Positions 1 to 8,847 of a stretch of 64,000 bases of DNA are shown one piece after another. The stretch covers positions 105,884-169,883 of the forward strand of contig NZ_QLYZ01000007.1 in assembly GCF_003350325.1 (NCBI RefSeq), in the 5' to 3' direction. The DNA comes from Vibrio rhodolitus. GTDB lineage: Bacteria; Pseudomonadota; Gammaproteobacteria; Enterobacterales; Vibrionaceae. Every line of letters begins with the position of its first letter. Position 1 is the first letter of the stretch. The position numbers and the translations under genes are program-made. The notes under the pieces are model-generated. The model was not told where the DNA came from. It saw only the letters and a list, made by a program, of their open reading frames with translations, and did not search any database.

Positions 1-784
1 GTCTGGTGCAGCAGCATCTGGTAAAGGTGACGGCAGCGCTCTTGGTCTACTACCATGGCCAAAAGTTGACTTCAGCAAGTTTGGTGAAACAGAAGTTCAG
101 CCTCTATCTCGCATTAAGAAGATCTCTGGCGCGAACCTGCACCGTAACTGGGTGATGATCCCACACGTTACTCAATGGGATAACGCAGACATCACTGAGC
201 TAGAAGCGTTCCGTAAAGAGCAAAATGCGATTGAAGCGAAGAACGACACTGGTATGAAGATCACGCCACTTGTGTTCATCATGAAAGCAGCAGCGAAAGC
301 ACTAGAAGCATTCCCAGCGTTCAACTCTTCTCTATCAGAAGACGGTGAGAGCCTAATTCTGAAGAAATACGTGAACATCGGTATTGCAGTAGATACACCA
401 AACGGTCTAGTTGTTCCTGTATTTAAAGACGTGAACAAGAAAGGCATCTACGAGCTATCTCGTGAGCTTGCTGAAGTATCGAAGAAAGCACGTGCAGGTA
501 AACTGACTGCGGCTGACATGCAAGGTGGCTGTTTCACTATCTCTAGCCTAGGTGGTATCGGCGGTACTGCATTTACGCCAATCGTAAATGCACCAGAAGT
601 TGGTATCCTTGGTGTGTCTAAGTCTGAAATGAAGCCAGTTTGGAACGGTAAAGAGTTTGAACCTCGCCTACAACTGCCACTATCTCTATCATACGACCAC
701 CGTGTGATCGATGGTGCGGAAGGTGCGCGTTTCATTACTTTCCTAAACGGTGCGCTATCAGACATCCGTCGTCTAGTTCTTTAA
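1..784 (+). CDS. aceF: Pyruvate dehydrogenase E2 (dihydrolipoyl acetyltransferase), 3' part
   Basis: C-terminal part of the E2 core of the pyruvate dehydrogenase complex, which transfers acetyl groups from lipoyl-lysine to CoA in the cytoplasm. The reading frame is open from base 2, so the gene is cut by the left edge; the first Met at 152 is internal. What remains is an Ala/Gly-rich linker followed by the catalytic domain, beginning around [12 protein letters not shown] and [18 protein letters not shown]. The CoA-acetyltransferase signature [13 protein letters not shown], with its catalytic His and the HxxxDG pattern, lies near the C-terminus, and the protein ends SDIRRLVL as family members do. 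The lipoyl domains and the E3-binding domain lie outside the window. lpdA follows on the same strand, the usual aceEF-lpd order. Confidence 0.97.
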   Translation, partial: SGAAASGKGDGSALGLLPWPKVDFSKFGETEVQPLSRIKKISGANLHRNWVMIPHVTQWDNADITELEAFRKEQNAIEAKNDTGMKITPLVFIMKAAAKALEAFPAFNSSLSEDGESLILKKYVNIGIAVDTPNGLVVPVFKDVNKKGIYELSRELAEVSKKARAGKLTAADMQGGCFTISSLGGIGGTAFTPIVNAPEVGILGVSKSEMKPVWNGKEFEPRLQLPLSLSYDHRVIDGAEGARFITFLNGALSDIRRLVL

Positions 785-802
785 TTTAGACAAGACGAAC
801 GA

Positions 803-830
803 GAGGCGGCATTATTGCCGCCTCAATTAA
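803..830 (+). terminator. Stem-loop after aceF
   Basis: A perfect 8-bp GC-rich stem (GAGGCGGC / GCCGCCTC, 803-810 and 817-824) starts 18 bases after the aceF stop. The following bases (AATTAACACTATT) are A/T-rich but not a clean T-run, so it may be a weak terminator or an mRNA-stabilising hairpin between aceF and lpdA. Confidence 0.5.
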
Positions 831-1052
831 CACTATTACCTGACAATTGGATTAAATACCTACTCAATGTGTGAGTATGTAAGGTCGAATTGCTGTCTAG
901 CTCACAGGCTAAATTGATTTACTTTTCACATCGTTAACATCTCTGTAAAATATTGACGGTCTGAAAAACTGTTTAAAACAAGCAAAAAAGTTTGAACACA
1001 TAACATCAATACCCATTCAGCCTGTTAGGGATAATGACTACAAGAGGTCAAA

Positions 1053-2483
1053 ATGAGCAAAGAAATTAAAGCCCAAGTTGTTGTACTTGGTTCTGGTCCT
1101 GCTGGTTACTCTGCTGCATTCCGTTGTGCAGACTTAGGTCTAGAGACTGTACTGGTTGAGCGTTACAGCACTCTTGGTGGTGTATGTCTTAACGTAGGTT
1201 GTATCCCATCAAAAGCACTACTGCACGTATCTAAAGTTATCGAAGAAGCAAAAGCGATGGCTGAGCATGGTGTTGTGTTTGGTGAGCCACAAACTGACAT
1301 CAGCAAAATCCGTATCTGGAAAGAAAAAGTTGTTAATCAGCTGACTGGCGGTCTAGCTGGTATGGCGAAAATGCGTAACGTAACAGTGGTTAACGGTTAC
1401 GGTAAATTCACTGGTCCTAACTCAATCCTAGTTGAGGGTGAAGGTGAGTCTACAGTTGTTAACTTCGACAACGCGATCGTTGCGGCGGGTTCTCGTCCAA
1501 TTAAACTACCATTTATCCCACATGAAGACCCACGTATTTGGGATTCAACTGACGCGCTTGAGCTAAAAGAAGTACCAGAAAAACTTCTTATCATGGGTGG
1601 TGGTATCATCGGTCTAGAGATGGGTACGGTTTACCACTCGCTAGGTTCGAAAGTGGATGTGGTTGAGATGTTCGACCAAGTTATCCCAGCTGCGGATAAA
1701 GACATCGTTAAAGTATTCACTAAGCGTATCGAGAAGAAATTCAACTTGATGCTAGAGACCAAAGTAACGGCAGTTGAAGCGAAAGAAGATGGTATCTACG
1801 TTTCAATGGAAGGCAAGAAAGCACCAGCAGAAGCTGAGCGCTACGATGCAGTTCTAGTTGCTATCGGTCGTGTGCCAAACGGTCTGTTGATCGATGGTGA
1901 GAAAGCGGGTCTTGAAATCGACGAACGCGGCTTTATCAACGTTGATAAACAAATGCGCACTAACGTACCGCACATCTTCGCTATCGGTGACATCGTTGGT
2001 CAACCAATGCTTGCGCACAAAGGTGTGCATGAAGGTCACGTAGCTGCAGAAGTTATTTCTGGTAAGAAGCACTACTTCGATCCTAAAGTTATTCCTTCAA
2101 TCGCTTACACTGAGCCAGAAGTGGCATGGGTTGGTAAGACTGAGAAAGAAGCAAAAGCAGAAGGCATCAACTACGAAGTGGCAACATTCCCATGGGCAGC
2201 TTCAGGTCGTGCAATCGCATCTGACTGCGCTGACGGTATGACTAAGCTTATCTTTGATAAAGAGACTCACCGTGTTATTGGTGGTGCTATCGTTGGTACT
2301 AACGGTGGTGAACTACTAGGTGAAATCGGTCTAGCGATCGAGATGGGTTGTGATGCGGAAGATATCGCTCTAACAATCCACGCTCACCCAACGCTACACG
2401 AGTCTGTTGGTCTTGCGGCTGAAGTGTTTGAAGGTTCAATTACTGACCTGCCAAACAAGAAAGCTGTGAAGAAGAAAAAGTAA
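1053..2483 (+). CDS. lpdA: Dihydrolipoyl dehydrogenase (E3)
   Basis: FAD- and NAD-dependent E3 subunit shared by the pyruvate and 2-oxoglutarate dehydrogenase complexes and the glycine cleavage system; it reoxidises dihydrolipoamide. The 476 residues match the usual length (about 475). The FAD-binding GSGPAG motif is at residues 13-18. The redox disulfide is C45 and C50 in GGVCLNVGC. A second Rossmann motif (GGGIIGLEMG) binds NAD, and the C-terminal HAHPTLHE carries the catalytic His445 and Glu450. The ATG has an AGAGG ribosome-binding site. A 268-bp gap separates it from aceF, room for its own promoter, as in enterobacteria where lpd is transcribed both from the aceEF promoter and separately. 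A strong terminator follows. Confidence 0.98.
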   Translation: MSKEIKAQVVVLGSGPAGYSAAFRCADLGLETVLVERYSTLGGVCLNVGCIPSKALLHVSKVIEEAKAMAEHGVVFGEPQTDISKIRIWKEKVVNQLTGGLAGMAKMRNVTVVNGYGKFTGPNSILVEGEGESTVVNFDNAIVAAGSRPIKLPFIPHEDPRIWDSTDALELKEVPEKLLIMGGGIIGLEMGTVYHSLGSKVDVVEMFDQVIPAADKDIVKVFTKRIEKKFNLMLETKVTAVEAKEDGIYVSMEGKKAPAEAERYDAVLVAIGRVPNGLLIDGEKAGLEIDERGFINVDKQMRTNVPHIFAIGDIVGQPMLAHKGVHEGHVAAEVISGKKHYFDPKVIPSIAYTEPEVAWVGKTEKEAKAEGINYEVATFPWAASGRAIASDCADGMTKLIFDKETHRVIGGAIVGTNGGELLGEIGLAIEMGCDAEDIALTIHAHPTLHESVGLAAEVFEGSITDLPNKKAVKKKK

Positions 2484-2507
2484 ATACTCTTCTTTGAGCT
2501 AGATTTT

Positions 2508-2536
2508 AAAACCGCTGAGTAATCAGCGGTTTTTTT
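2508..2536 (+). terminator. Rho-independent terminator of lpdA
   Basis: Perfect stem AAAACCGCTGA / TCAGCGGTTTT (2508-2518 with 2523-2533), loop GTAA, followed by a T-run to 2536. It lies 25 bases after the lpdA stop. Confidence 0.9.
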
Positions 2537-2551
2537 GTATCTGAACAGGAA

Positions 2552-2582
2552 TAAAAAAAGCTGATGTTTTCACATCAGCTTT
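2552..2582 (-). terminator. Rho-independent terminator of the luxR-type gene
   Basis: Stem AAAGCTGATGT / ACATCAGCTTT (2557-2567 with 2572-2582). On the minus strand it is followed by seven T residues (the A-run at 2553-2559). It sits 18 bases beyond the stop of the minus-strand regulator and faces the lpdA terminator, so this is a convergent pair. Confidence 0.88.
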
Positions 2583-2599
2583 CGTCATTACAACAAATG

Positions 2600-3214
2600 T
2601 TACTCGGCGGTTTTGTAGATGCACAGCATATTTAGATAGCTATCTGCGAGTTTGACCAGTTCGCTATGCTCACGACTACGGTTGGCTTGAACGAACAGTG
2701 AGTAACAGATGCCATGGAATAGCGTTGCCAAATCTTCAGAGTCATGTTCATCACACACTTCACCACGCTCTTGCGCTTTGATAAACATGTTTTTGACTAA
2801 CAGTTGGTTGGTGCGATTAGTGCTAACAAACAAAGGCCACACTTCGTCACGAGTTGATGCGCTCCACTCAAACCACACTTTCAGCCATTCACAGTCTTGT
2901 GCAATCAGATCAAGCATGGCACCTGTGATATTTTCTAGGTTCTCTTTTGCATGCAGATCAAGGTCGATATTGTCTGATAAGAAATTTGAGAATTGGCGAA
3001 CTACGTAGTTCAACACATCATCAACTAGGTCTTCACGGGTAGGGAAGTAGTTAAATACAGTGGCTACTGATACTTGTGCTATTTCGGCGATGTCAGCATG
3101 ACCGCCACGACCGATACCACGGCGAGCAAACACCTCTAGTGAGATGTCCATTAATTGTTGCTTACGCTTTTTGGGAGAAAGACGCGTCCTTGGTCTTTTT
3201 GCTATAGAGTCCAT
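2600..3214 (-). CDS. luxR: LuxR/HapR/SmcR/OpaR-type quorum-sensing master regulator (TetR family)
   Basis: TetR-family DNA-binding protein of 204 residues, the usual length for vibrio high-cell-density master regulators (LuxR of V. harveyi, HapR, SmcR, OpaR). The N-terminus MDSIAKRPRTRLSP and the helix-turn-helix segment (HADIAEIAQVSVATVFNYFP, residues about 39-58) are characteristic of this group, and the C-terminal ligand/dimer domain has WLKVWFEWSASTRDEVWP. Members activate or repress hundreds of genes (luminescence, proteases, biofilm, type III secretion) and are inhibited at low cell density by Qrr small RNAs with Hfq. The location between lpd and hpt is typical of the harveyi-type vibrios. 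The long upstream region (to 3606) is suited to autoregulation. Which of the orthologue names applies depends on species, which I cannot fix. Confidence 0.95.
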   Translation of the reverse strand: MDSIAKRPRTRLSPKKRKQQLMDISLEVFARRGIGRGGHADIAEIAQVSVATVFNYFPTREDLVDDVLNYVVRQFSNFLSDNIDLDLHAKENLENITGAMLDLIAQDCEWLKVWFEWSASTRDEVWPLFVSTNRTNQLLVKNMFIKAQERGEVCDEHDSEDLATLFHGICYSLFVQANRSREHSELVKLADSYLNMLCIYKTAE

Positions 3215-3238
3215 ATTTTATTCCTTGCCAATAGAGTT
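3215..3238 (-). promoter_or_regulatory. Candidate Qrr sRNA pairing site and RBS of the luxR-type gene
   Basis: Just before the start codon, the minus-strand leader reads TATTGGCAAGGAATAAAAT followed by ATG. The TTGGC core is complementary to the conserved GCCAA stretch of vibrio Qrr small RNAs and lies next to the AAGGA ribosome-binding site. Qrr repression of this gene family by pairing near the RBS is established; the exact pairing here is inferred. Confidence 0.45.
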
Positions 3239-3606
3239 GATACCTTCCATGCGTTCAACGCATCTTGACTATAAGTTCTTATCTTGACGGCTTAATTAAA
3301 GATTGGAACTGACCAAGAGAGAGAACGATTTCAGGATGATTGGGCTTTGCCCTAATAATTATTTTATTAATTGCATATTGCGTTTATGAGTGTAATGGTG
3401 CATATGCATGGGGTCAATGATTTCAGTATATTTAATAATCACATTTGTTATTAACGTGCGAAAGGTCATATTGTTTATGGGGCTTAATGAAAACTCTTGG
3501 TGTAGGATCTTTTCTTCCTCGAAGGCAGTGCTAAACTACGCGTTCGAAAAATTGTCAGGGTTTGGTCTACTATTAGCCAAATGCTGAAACAACAAACGAG
3601 AATGGT
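3239..3606. promoter_or_regulatory. Divergent luxR-hpt control region
   Basis: With the 24-base leader next to luxR, this makes a 392-bp gap between divergent luxR and hpt. It has no convincing ORF. It holds an A/T-rich core with two palindromes: TGCATATGCA (3399-3408) and TTAATAA-N9-TTATTAA (3432-3454). The second resembles the 22-bp A/T-rich LuxR-family operator (consensus TTATTGATAAATTTATCAATAA), so autoregulation is plausible. I could not pick out confident -35/-10 elements for either gene. Confidence 0.4.
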
Positions 3607-4137
3607 ATGAAACACACAGTAGAAGTAATGATTTCTGAGCAGGAAGTTCAGGAACGTGTACGTGAACTAGGTAAGCAGATCACTGAGCACTACCAAGGTA
3701 GTGAAGATCTGGTATTGGTGGGGCTACTTCGCGGCTCATTTGTATTTATGGCAGATTTAGCGCGTGCGATTGACCTAACTCACCAAGTCGACTTTATGAC
3801 GGCGTCTAGTTACGGTAATACCATGGAAAGCTCACGTGACGTACGTATCTTGAAAGATCTTGATGATGACATCAAAGGTAAAGACGTTCTTTTAGTTGAA
3901 GATATTATCGATACTGGTAACACGTTGGCGAAAGTAAAAGAGATCTTGTCTTTGCGCGAGCCTAAATCTATCGAGATTTGTACGTTACTCGACAAACCAT
4001 CACGTCGCGAAGTGGATGTACCAGTACAGTGGGTTGGTTTTGAGATCCCAGATGAGTTTGTTGTTGGCGTTGGTATCGACTACGCGCAGAAATACCGTCA
4101 CCTGCCTTACATTGGCAAAGTGGTACCACAGGAATAA
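3607..4137 (+). CDS. hpt: Hypoxanthine phosphoribosyltransferase
   Basis: Purine salvage enzyme converting hypoxanthine (and guanine less well) plus PRPP to IMP/GMP in the cytoplasm. The 176 residues match the bacterial family. The PRPP-binding signature [13 protein letters not shown] is at residues 94-106, [12 protein letters not shown] near residue 40 is the PPi loop, and the C-terminal [23 protein letters not shown] region with the flexible-loop partner residues is intact. It is divergent from the luxR-type regulator and convergent with the carbonic anhydrase gene, with a shared terminator region between. E. coli also has hpt beside can. Confidence 0.97.
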   Translation: MKHTVEVMISEQEVQERVRELGKQITEHYQGSEDLVLVGLLRGSFVFMADLARAIDLTHQVDFMTASSYGNTMESSRDVRILKDLDDDIKGKDVLLVEDIIDTGNTLAKVKEILSLREPKSIEICTLLDKPSRREVDVPVQWVGFEIPDEFVVGVGIDYAQKYRHLPYIGKVVPQE

Positions 4138-4155
4138 TCCGGTACCTACAATGAT

Positions 4156-4185
4156 AAAAACCCATCGCATGACGATGGGTTTTTT
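4156..4185 (+). terminator. Rho-independent terminator between hpt and can
   Basis: Stem CCCATCG / CGATGGG (4161-4167 with 4173-4179), loop CATGA, flanked by an A-run before and a T-run after, so it can work in both directions. It serves hpt (plus) and possibly can (minus, stop at 4226). Confidence 0.85.
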
Positions 4186-4225
4186 AATTCTTGCCGTTAG
4201 AGTCGATTCAGCGTTAGCGCTTAGA

Positions 4226-4894
4226 TTAGCGACAAAGCAGTTGATGCTCTGGGTTAAGGATCTTATCCAGTGCCGTTTGGTAAGAGGCTTCAACGGTCTC
4301 TGCTGAGTGTGAACGGATGCCGAGATATTCTAAGCGACCATCTTCAATACCATAAACCACACCATGAATTTCCACTTCCTGACCGCGCTCCCAAGCATTT
4401 TGCATAATGGTTGAATTACCAAGGTTATACACTTGCTCTGCAACGTTGAGCTCGGACAATTTGTCGGCTTTATCCGATTCTGGCATCTGATCTAAGTAGT
4501 TGCGATGTTTGAAGTAGATATCGCGAATATGCAGCAGCCAGTTATTAATTAGACCTAGATTAGGGTTTTCAATCGCTGCATTAACACCACCACAGCCGTA
4601 GTGGCCACAAATTATGATGTGTTTGATTTTGAGTACATCAACCGCGTATTGAACAACAGAAAGGCAGTTTAGATCGGTATGAATAACAAGGTTGGCAACA
4701 TTACGGTGAACAAAGAGTTCGCCAGAGAAAAGACCGGTAAGTCGCTCGGCAGGGACGCGACTGTCAGAACAGCCAATCCAAAGAAAATCTGGTTTCTGTC
4801 CTTCGGCAAGCTTAGCAAAATATTCCGGTCGTTCTGATTTGATTTCTTCCGACCACTTGGAGTTGTTGTCGAAGAGCTGTTTGATTTGCGGCAT
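4226..4894 (-). CDS. can: Beta-class carbonic anhydrase
   Basis: Zinc enzyme interconverting CO2 and bicarbonate in the cytoplasm. The 222 residues carry every beta-class signature: CSDSR with zinc ligand C42, D44 and R46, and CGHYGCGG with ligands H98 and C101, at the same numbering as E. coli Can. The Asp-Arg dyad is present; type II (allosteric, bicarbonate-sensitive) behaviour is likely by similarity. The enzyme supplies bicarbonate for carboxylases in air. The gene is divergent from a SulP-family anion transporter across 241 bp, a context pointing to coupling with bicarbonate uptake. In E. coli the neighbour on that side is yadG, so the transporter sits inside an otherwise conserved order. 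Confidence 0.96.
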   Translation of the reverse strand: MPQIKQLFDNNSKWSEEIKSERPEYFAKLAEGQKPDFLWIGCSDSRVPAERLTGLFSGELFVHRNVANLVIHTDLNCLSVVQYAVDVLKIKHIIICGHYGCGGVNAAIENPNLGLINNWLLHIRDIYFKHRNYLDQMPESDKADKLSELNVAEQVYNLGNSTIMQNAWERGQEVEIHGVVYGIEDGRLEYLGIRSHSAETVEASYQTALDKILNPEHQLLCR

Positions 4895-5135
4895 GGTTGT
4901 CGTATATCCCTAAAGTTTCTAGGCGATAATATACACAATGTTACAAATTCAATCCCGTTAAAAATGCGTAATGCGGCACTCATCTGACTTGTTATTGCGG
5001 TAAAAGACATAAACTTGGCTGCAAAATTTATTACTCAACCAGCTGACACGGTAATGAGCGCTAGTTAACACTTTTAAGTGATGCTAAACATTTGTTACAG
5101 TGACTAAAATCTTTTCGCATATTACAGGGAGCAAT

Positions 5136-6809
5136 ATGTTGTTCGGAGAGCGTTTTAAAGACATCAACTTCAAAGGTGATTTGTTTGGTGGTGTGACTAC
5201 CGCGATCATCTCTTTGCCACTGGCTTTGGCATTTGGTGTTGCCTCAGGTGCAGGAGCCGAAGCGGGTCTTTGGGGCGCAATCATGGTTGGCTTGTTTGCG
5301 GCACTATTTGGTGGGTCCTCAACGCTAATTTCTGAACCAACAGGTCCTATGACGGTGATCATGACTGCCGTTCTGACCAGCATGATGGCGAAATACCCTG
5401 AAACAGGCATGGCAATGACCTTCACCGTGGTGATGATGGCTGGTGCCTTTCAGATCCTATTGGGGACTTTAAAGCTTGGTAAGTATGTCACCTTAATGCC
5501 CTATAGCGTGATATCGGGTTTTATGTCAGGGATAGGGGTTATCCTGATCATTTTGCAAATCTCGCCGCTACTTGGGCATGCCGCCCCGGCAGGCGGAGTG
5601 ATTGGTACACTGAAAGCGCTGCCCGATCTGCTGGCGAACATTAAACTTGGTGAGTTGTTTCTTGGCGCTTTGACACTCGGCATTCTTTTCTTTTTCCCGC
5701 AGAAATATCGTAAGTACGTACCGGCACAATTAGTTGCGTTAGTCGCGGTTACCCTTTTGTCGGTGATTTTGTTTGATACCGATGCGATTCGCCGCATTGG
5801 CGAGATCCCTGCGGGTTTACCATCGCTAGTGATGCCCCATATTAACGCCGAGATGTTTACCACCATGGTGATTGATGCGCTAGTTCTCGGTACCTTAGGT
5901 TGTATTGATACCTTGTTGACGGCGGTTATTGGCGACTCACTAACGCGTAAAGAGCATGATTCGGATAAAGAGCTGCGTGGTCAGGGATTAGCGAACATGA
6001 TCTCTGGTCTATTTGGTGCGCTGCCAGGAGCTGGTGCGACAATGGGAACCGTCACCAATATTCAAGTTGGCGCGCGCTCGCCACTGTCTGGTGTTATTCG
6101 TGCGTTAATGCTGGCGTTGGTTGTGCTGGTGGCAGGCGGCTTAACAGAGCCCATTCCGATGGCAGTATTGGCAGGTATCGCGGTTTACGTTGGTTTTAAT
6201 ATCTTGGACTGGAGCTTTATCCAACGTGCGCACAAAGTCAGCCTGCAAGGTATGGCTATTATGTATGGCGTAATGATGCTGACCGTATTTGTCGATCTGA
6301 TTGCAGCGGTGGGACTGGGCGTGTTTATCTCCAACATCATCATTATCGAACGTTTGAGCCGTGTGCAGTCGCGTCATGTCAAAGCAATCAGTGATGCCGA
6401 TGAAGATGATGTGCCGCTGAGCGAGAGTGAACGTGCTCTACTCGATCAAGCGAATGGTAAGGTGCTGTTTTTCTATCTATCCGGTCCGATGATCTTTAGC
6501 GTCTCGAAAGCGATCTCTCGCCAGCACACCAGTATTGCTGATTACGAAGCGATGATCCTTGATTTAACCGATGTGCCAATGATTGATGTCACGGTAGGTT
6601 TGGCATTGGAGAACGCGATCAATGATGCGCTCGATGCCAATTGTGCGGTCTATTTGCTCTGTCCTAATAAGCAAATTTGGCAGCAACTGGAGAAGTTCCA
6701 TATTCTCGATCTGGTACCGTTGGAGAACACTCACTCTTCACGCTATGAAGCGCTGCGAGCGGCAACTAAGCAGGTTGAAGGGAGTGATGAGCCTGTTTAC
6801 TCCATCTAA
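5136..6809 (+). CDS. SulP-family anion transporter with C-terminal STAS domain
   Basis: Inner-membrane anion carrier of the SulP (SLC26) family, 557 residues from this start. It begins with GDLFGGVTTAIISLPLALAFGVASG, a SulP transmembrane-1 signature, followed by about 12-14 hydrophobic segments. A cytoplasmic STAS domain fills the last 100 or so residues (around KVLFFYLSGPMIFSVSK and YEAMILDLTDVPMIDVTVG). I chose the ATG at 5136 because AGGGAG precedes it and homologues begin close to MLFGERFKD; a GTG at 5100 would add 12 residues. The substrate cannot be read from sequence: sulfate, dicarboxylate and bicarbonate (BicA-type) carriers all occur in the family. The divergent carbonic anhydrase gene favours bicarbonate. 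A terminator follows. Confidence 0.9.
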   Translation: MLFGERFKDINFKGDLFGGVTTAIISLPLALAFGVASGAGAEAGLWGAIMVGLFAALFGGSSTLISEPTGPMTVIMTAVLTSMMAKYPETGMAMTFTVVMMAGAFQILLGTLKLGKYVTLMPYSVISGFMSGIGVILIILQISPLLGHAAPAGGVIGTLKALPDLLANIKLGELFLGALTLGILFFFPQKYRKYVPAQLVALVAVTLLSVILFDTDAIRRIGEIPAGLPSLVMPHINAEMFTTMVIDALVLGTLGCIDTLLTAVIGDSLTRKEHDSDKELRGQGLANMISGLFGALPGAGATMGTVTNIQVGARSPLSGVIRALMLALVVLVAGGLTEPIPMAVLAGIAVYVGFNILDWSFIQRAHKVSLQGMAIMYGVMMLTVFVDLIAAVGLGVFISNIIIIERLSRVQSRHVKAISDADEDDVPLSESERALLDQANGKVLFFYLSGPMIFSVSKAISRQHTSIADYEAMILDLTDVPMIDVTVGLALENAINDALDANCAVYLLCPNKQIWQQLEKFHILDLVPLENTHSSRYEALRAATKQVEGSDEPVYSI

Positions 6810-6826
6810 TTAAGGTGAAGTTATTG

Positions 6827-6857
6827 AACGCCGTGGGTTTACGCTCACGGCGTTTTT
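6827..6857 (+). terminator. Rho-independent terminator of the SulP gene
   Basis: Stem AACGCCGTG / CACGGCGTT (6827-6835 with 6846-6854) with a 10-base loop and a T-run to 6857. Confidence 0.88.
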
Positions 6858-6926
6858 GTTTATTTCGCTAAGTCATAACCGTCGACGATAATATTTCGAA
6901 AAAAATCGAAAGGTTTAATTGTAATC

Positions 6927-6942
6927 ATCGTCACTCGACGAT
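6927..6942. promoter_or_regulatory. Inverted repeat upstream of yadG
   Basis: ATCGTC-ACTC-GACGAT is a perfect inverted repeat 67 bases before the yadG start. A possible promoter overlaps it (TTGTAA about 6920, TAGACT about 6943, 17-bp spacing). Operator function is a guess from position and symmetry. Confidence 0.3.
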
Positions 6943-7008
6943 AGACTTAACCCAATTGATAAAATCAGCCGCGGTATTACACACTGCGACGCAGAAGAAT
7001 GAGAAGCT

Positions 7009-7935
7009 ATGTACGCATTAGAAATAGACCAACTGCGTAAGACTTATGCAGGTGGTTTTGAGGCGCTAAAAGGGATCAGCCTTAATGTCGAGAAAGGAGA
7101 TTTTTACGCACTATTAGGACCGAATGGCGCGGGTAAGTCGACCACCATTGGGGTGATCTCATCGCTGGTCAACAAAACGTCCGGCAAAGTCAAAGTGTTC
7201 GGCTTTGATATTGATAGTGATCTAGAGTTGGCGAAGCAAAACCTCGGTTTGGTGCCACAAGAGTTCAACTTCAACCAGTTTGAAACCGTTGAACAGATCG
7301 TAATGCAGCAAGCGGGCTATTATGGTGTGTCCAAATCACTGGCGAAAGAGCGTGCTGAGAAGTACTTAACCAAGCTCGATTTGTGGGAAAAACGCAAAGA
7401 GCGTGCGCGTAACTTGTCTGGTGGTATGAAGCGCCGTTTGATGATTGCACGTGCGCTGATGCACGAGCCACAACTGTTGATCCTCGATGAGCCAACCGCC
7501 GGGGTTGATATCGAACTGCGCCGCTCAATGTGGGAGTTTCTTAAAGAAATTAACCAACAGCAGGGTATTACTATAATCCTTACTACCCATTACCTAGAAG
7601 AAGCGGAAATGCTGTGTCGCAATATCGGCATCATTAACCGTGGTGAGCTGATTGAAAACACCTCGATGAAGTCACTGCTGGCAAAACTGCATGTCGAAAC
7701 CTTTATTCTTGATATTGAAGGTGAGGGAGAAGTACCGCAGCTTGATCGCGTGGTCTCGCAGCGATTAGTGAATGGCTCACTAGAGATTGAGGTGGAGAAG
7801 ACCCAAGGTCTGAATCCGGTATTTAGTCAGCTAACCCAAAGTGGTATTCAGGTGATGTCGATGCGTAACAAGGCGAACCGTTTGGAAGAGCTGTTTGTCA
7901 GCATTGTTCAGCAACAAACGCGAGGTGAAGGCTAA
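7009..7935 (+). CDS. yadG: ABC transporter ATP-binding protein YadG
   Basis: ATPase subunit of a two-gene ABC-2 type exporter. The 308 residues hold one nucleotide-binding domain: Walker A GPNGAGKST (37-45), signature LSGGM (136-140), Walker B LLILDEP (D160, E161) and the switch His in ILTTHYLEEAE. About 80 C-terminal residues follow, as in drug/polysaccharide exporter ATPases. It shares its last base with the start of yadH (TAATG), so the two are translationally coupled. The pair sits between can and the pan genes as in E. coli. The substrate of YadGH is not known. Confidence 0.93.
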   Translation: MYALEIDQLRKTYAGGFEALKGISLNVEKGDFYALLGPNGAGKSTTIGVISSLVNKTSGKVKVFGFDIDSDLELAKQNLGLVPQEFNFNQFETVEQIVMQQAGYYGVSKSLAKERAEKYLTKLDLWEKRKERARNLSGGMKRRLMIARALMHEPQLLILDEPTAGVDIELRRSMWEFLKEINQQQGITIILTTHYLEEAEMLCRNIGIINRGELIENTSMKSLLAKLHVETFILDIEGEGEVPQLDRVVSQRLVNGSLEIEVEKTQGLNPVFSQLTQSGIQVMSMRNKANRLEELFVSIVQQQTRGEG

Positions 7936-8705
7936 TGTATCAATTATACTGGACTGCCTTTTGCAGCTTATTGACCAAAGAGGTTAACCGCTTCACGCGT
8001 ATTTGGGTGCAAACCTTAGTTCCGCCAGCGATCACCATGACACTCTACTTCATTATTTTCGGCAGCTTAATTGGCTCACGAATTGGTGAAATGAATGGCT
8101 TTAGCTACATGGAGTATATCGTGCCGGGCTTGATCATGATGTCGGTGATCACCAACTCATACTCAAACGTCGCTTCATCATTTTTTAGCTCTAAATTCCA
8201 GCGCAATATCGAAGAGTTGTTAGTTGCCCCAGTGCCTAACTACGTCATCATTTTAGGTTTTGTTATGGGCGGAGTAGTACGTGGCTTACTGGTTGGTACC
8301 ATCGTCACTTTCGTTTCGTTGCTGTTTGTCGACTTGCAAGTTGAGCATTGGGGGATCATCATTGCCACGGTGTTTATGACGTCGGTGGTATTCTCGCTCG
8401 GCGGTTTAATCAATGCGGTATTTGCCCGTACGTTCGATGATATTTCGATTATCCCAACCTTTGTTTTAACGCCGCTGACTTACCTAGGCGGGGTGTTTTA
8501 TTCGATCAGTTTGCTACCAGAGTTTTGGCAAGGCGTATCGAAAATCAACCCGATCGTCTACATGGTCAATGCATTCCGTTACGGCTTCTTAGGTGTTTCC
8601 GATGTGGGCATCGGTATGTCATTTGCAGTGCTAAGCGTGTTTGTTGTGGTGCTGTATGCGGTGGCTCACTACTTGGTGACCAAAGGGATCGGGTTGCGTT
8701 CGTAG
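7935..8705 (+). CDS. yadH: ABC-2 type exporter permease YadH
   Basis: Inner-membrane permease partner of YadG, 256 residues (family about 256). It shows the ABC-2 membrane family pattern of six hydrophobic segments, beginning around VPPAITMTLYFIIFGSLIG and ending ALSVFVVVLYAVAHYLV. The short amphipathic stretch YMEYIVPGLIMMSVI and FVLTPLTYLGGVFYSI are typical of the family. The start overlaps the yadG stop by one base. Substrate unknown. Confidence 0.92.
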   Translation: MYQLYWTAFCSLLTKEVNRFTRIWVQTLVPPAITMTLYFIIFGSLIGSRIGEMNGFSYMEYIVPGLIMMSVITNSYSNVASSFFSSKFQRNIEELLVAPVPNYVIILGFVMGGVVRGLLVGTIVTFVSLLFVDLQVEHWGIIIATVFMTSVVFSLGGLINAVFARTFDDISIIPTFVLTPLTYLGGVFYSISLLPEFWQGVSKINPIVYMVNAFRYGFLGVSDVGIGMSFAVLSVFVVVLYAVAHYLVTKGIGLRS

Positions 8706-8709
8706 CGGG

Positions 8710-8771
8710 TTACGGAACGCTGCGCTTACGGATGTAGGAACACTTCGTTACGGAGTGCTGCACTTTCGGAT
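8710..8771. repeat. Two imperfect 24-bp direct repeats after yadH
   Basis: Units at 8710-8733 and 8748-8771 match at 20 of 24 positions, each running from TTACGGA through GCTGC to CGGAT, at an offset of 38 bases. They lie in non-coding DNA between the convergent yadH and panC genes. Confidence 0.7.
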
Positions 8772-8812
8772 CGTTAAGCAAGTTTTTTACCACGGAAGGC
8801 GAGAGTAATATC

Positions 8813-8847
8813 TTATCCGTTATCCGTTATCCGTTATCCGTTATCCG
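8813..8847. repeat. Five tandem copies of the heptamer TTATCCG
   Basis: Exact 7-bp tandem repeat, five units with no mismatch, between yadH and the bidirectional terminator. It is outside coding sequence. Copy number could change by slippage. Confidence 0.95.

Noticed and set aside
8813..8847. Short regular repeats that might suggest a CRISPR
   Set aside because: The heptamers are directly adjacent with no spacers and there are no cas genes.
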